Shown piece by piece: positions 5,429 to 5,992 of a stretch of 5,992 nucleotides of DNA. How positions within the stretch are numbered: position 1 is the stretch's first letter; every line of letters begins with the position of its first letter. This DNA comes from Sphingopyxis sp. (lineage in GTDB: Bacteria; Pseudomonadota; Alphaproteobacteria; Sphingomonadales; Sphingomonadaceae): positions 1 to 5,992 of the forward strand of contig JAAUPH010000162.1 of assembly GCA_012035435.1 (NCBI GenBank). Reading direction: 5' to 3'. Under the pieces are notes generated by a model. The model searched no databases. It saw nothing but the letters and a program-made list of their open reading frames with translations, and was not told where the DNA came from. Made by a program: the position numbers and the translations under genes.

Positions 5429-5992
5429 AACTGCTCCATCCTCCTCGGTCTCTCACCCCAGCAAACAGGGATAGAGACTCTGTCAGATGTCAAATTATCG
5501 CAACACTCTTGAATGTCAAATAATTTGGACAGTTGAGTGTTATTTGTCGCGACAAGGGCAGAGGTGATCAGGGGGAGGGCCGTGCTGAATGCCCGCACGG
5601 CTTTGAATCCGGCATGCTGGAGCATTGTTGTGATCTCGGTCGCCGATCTTGGTCGTCCTGAGCCCATGGCCCATAGGTAAAGGCCGAAATAGGCGTCACC
5701 CATGCGTTGAGCATGGCCGCTTTGCGCCATTGGTTCTACAATCAACAACCGTCCGCCATCAGGCAGTGCGGCATGGATTTTGGAGAGCAGGGCCGTTGCG
5801 ACGGGTTCATCATGGTCATGCAGGATGCGGACCAATGTGATGAGGTCATAACCCTCCGGTAGAGCGCTATCCTTGAAGCTCCCCGAATGAAGTTCGATCC
5901 GCTCGGTCGAAAGTCCGCGCGCTGCTTCTGCGATCACCTCAGGCAGATCGAAAATTCCGCACTGCAACTTGGGCGCGGCAGCCATGATCGCC
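5365..5992 (-). CDS. crtF: Carotenoid O-methyltransferase CrtF, 3' part, with anomalous C-terminal extension
   Basis: SAM-dependent methyltransferase (Methyltransf_2 family) that methylates the 1-hydroxyl of acyclic carotenoids in the spheroidene/spirilloxanthin pathway. The window holds the C-terminal catalytic half; the dimerisation domain and the glycine-rich SAM motif lie beyond the right edge. Recognisable stretches are FDLPEV, LITLVRILHDHDEP (with the HDHD segment near the catalytic His), GGRLLIVEPMAQ, MGDAYFGLYLWAMGSGRPRS and AFSTALPLITSALVA, where the CrtF fold normally ends. Here the frame has no stop at that point (about 5548) and runs about 60 more codons through the bchC promoter and 64 nt into bchC, ending at 5365. 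That extension does not look like CrtF. The real stop is probably near 5540: one extra A at 5543-5545 would give LVATK followed by TAA. The identity is confident; the 3' end is not. Confidence 0.85.
   Translation of the reverse strand, partial: AIMAAAPKLQCGIFDLPEVIAEAARGLSTERIELHSGSFKDSALPEGYDLITLVRILHDHDEPVATALLSKIHAALPDGGRLLIVEPMAQSGHAQRMGDAYFGLYLWAMGSGRPRSATEITTMLQHAGFKAVRAFSTALPLITSALVATNNTQLSKLFDIQECCDNLTSDRVSIPVCWGERPRRMEQFWRLRPSFLPHRAVWKCAKLR
5434..5446 (-). promoter_or_regulatory. bchC ribosome binding site deciding a TTG start
   Basis: The minus strand has GAGGAGG (5446-5440, 11 nt before TTG) and GGAG (5437-5434, 5 nt before TTG). No ATG or GTG exists in the bchC frame between the upstream in-frame TGA and the conserved N-terminus, so these sites support the rare TTG initiation codon at 5428. 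Confidence 0.7.
5488..5505. promoter_or_regulatory. PpsR/CrtJ-type operator, bchC-proximal copy
   Basis: The + strand reads TGTCAAATTATCGCAACA, a perfect TGT-N12-ACA. This is the established binding motif of the photosynthesis repressor PpsR (CrtJ). It overlaps the likely -10 region of the bchC promoter. With the second copy 8 bp away it forms the tandem arrangement known from bchC promoters of Rhodobacter. Confidence 0.85.
5492..5519 (-). promoter_or_regulatory. Sigma70-like promoter for bchC
   Basis: On the minus strand a perfect TTGACA (5519-5514) is followed after 16 nt by TAATTT (5497-5492), or after 14 nt by GATAAT (5499-5494). The -10 assignment is uncertain. The promoter sits within the tandem PpsR-type sites about 60-90 nt before the bchC start, the expected position for a repressor-controlled bchCXYZ-puf transcript. 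It also lies inside the open reading frame that extends from crtF. Confidence 0.6.
5514..5531. promoter_or_regulatory. PpsR/CrtJ-type operator, distal copy
   Basis: The + strand reads TGTCAAATAATTTGGACA, again a perfect TGT-N12-ACA and a near-palindrome. Exactly 8 bp (5506-5513) separate it from the other copy, which permits cooperative binding of two PpsR dimers. It covers the TTGACA -35 box of the bchC promoter, so repressor binding should block RNA polymerase directly. Confidence 0.87.
5544..5555. promoter_or_regulatory. 12-bp perfect palindrome upstream of the bchC promoter
   Basis: TTGTCGCGACAA is perfectly self-complementary and lies 12 bp beyond the distal PpsR-type site, at the 3' end of the conserved part of crtF. 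Its position upstream of a -35 box would suit an activator such as a RegA/PrrA-type regulator, but it is not a clear match to that consensus. The regulatory role is inference; the palindrome itself is certain. Confidence 0.35.

Noticed and set aside
1..5992. CRISPR array, insertion sequence, tRNA or rRNA, phage or defence genes
   Set aside because: The window is almost fully occupied by seven recognised photosynthesis genes; no repeat-spacer pattern, terminal inverted repeats, transposase motifs or RNA gene structure was seen.

Overview
The window is a segment of a photosynthesis gene cluster from a purple, bacteriochlorophyll a-producing alphaproteobacterium. Protein similarity and gene order suggest an aerobic anoxygenic phototroph of the Sphingomonadales type, but the exact taxon is inference. 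All genes lie on the minus strand. Read in the direction of transcription (right to left) the order is crtF, bchC, bchX, bchY, bchZ, pufB, pufA. This is the classic crtEF-bchCXYZ-puf arrangement, with carotenoid, bacteriochlorophyll and antenna genes co-transcribed. No pufQ is seen between bchZ and pufB.

Layout. The 3' part of crtF (carotenoid O-methyltransferase) enters from the right edge. The crtF/bchC boundary (about 5430-5560) carries two perfect TGT-N12-ACA palindromes spaced 8 bp apart, the known signature of PpsR/CrtJ repressor binding, overlapping a sigma70-like promoter for bchC. bchC, bchX, bchY and bchZ follow with ATGA overlaps or a 3-nt gap, as expected for translational coupling. 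A 127-bp spacer with a bulged hairpin separates bchZ from pufB. pufB and pufA are 12 nt apart, and the pufB stop overlaps a strong Shine-Dalgarno for pufA.

How the genes work together. BchXYZ (chlorophyllide a oxidoreductase) reduces the C7=C8 bond of ring B. BchC oxidises the 3-hydroxyethyl group to the 3-acetyl group, which completes bacteriochlorophyllide a. PufB and PufA bind the finished pigment in the LH1 ring. CrtF methylates the carotenoid 1-hydroxyl.

The notable feature is damage in otherwise highly conserved genes. pufA has an amber codon exactly where the family has the conserved Trp 11 residues after the BChl-ligating His. bchZ has two mutually compensating single-base frameshifts, each at a five-base homopolymer. 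crtF has no stop where its conserved C-terminus ends and reads on through the bchC promoter. The protein sequence around each lesion looks intact, so consensus errors in the assembly are the leading explanation. Real lesions, or UAG readthrough in pufA, are the interesting alternatives. I see no new type of system, RNA gene, mobile element or CRISPR array.
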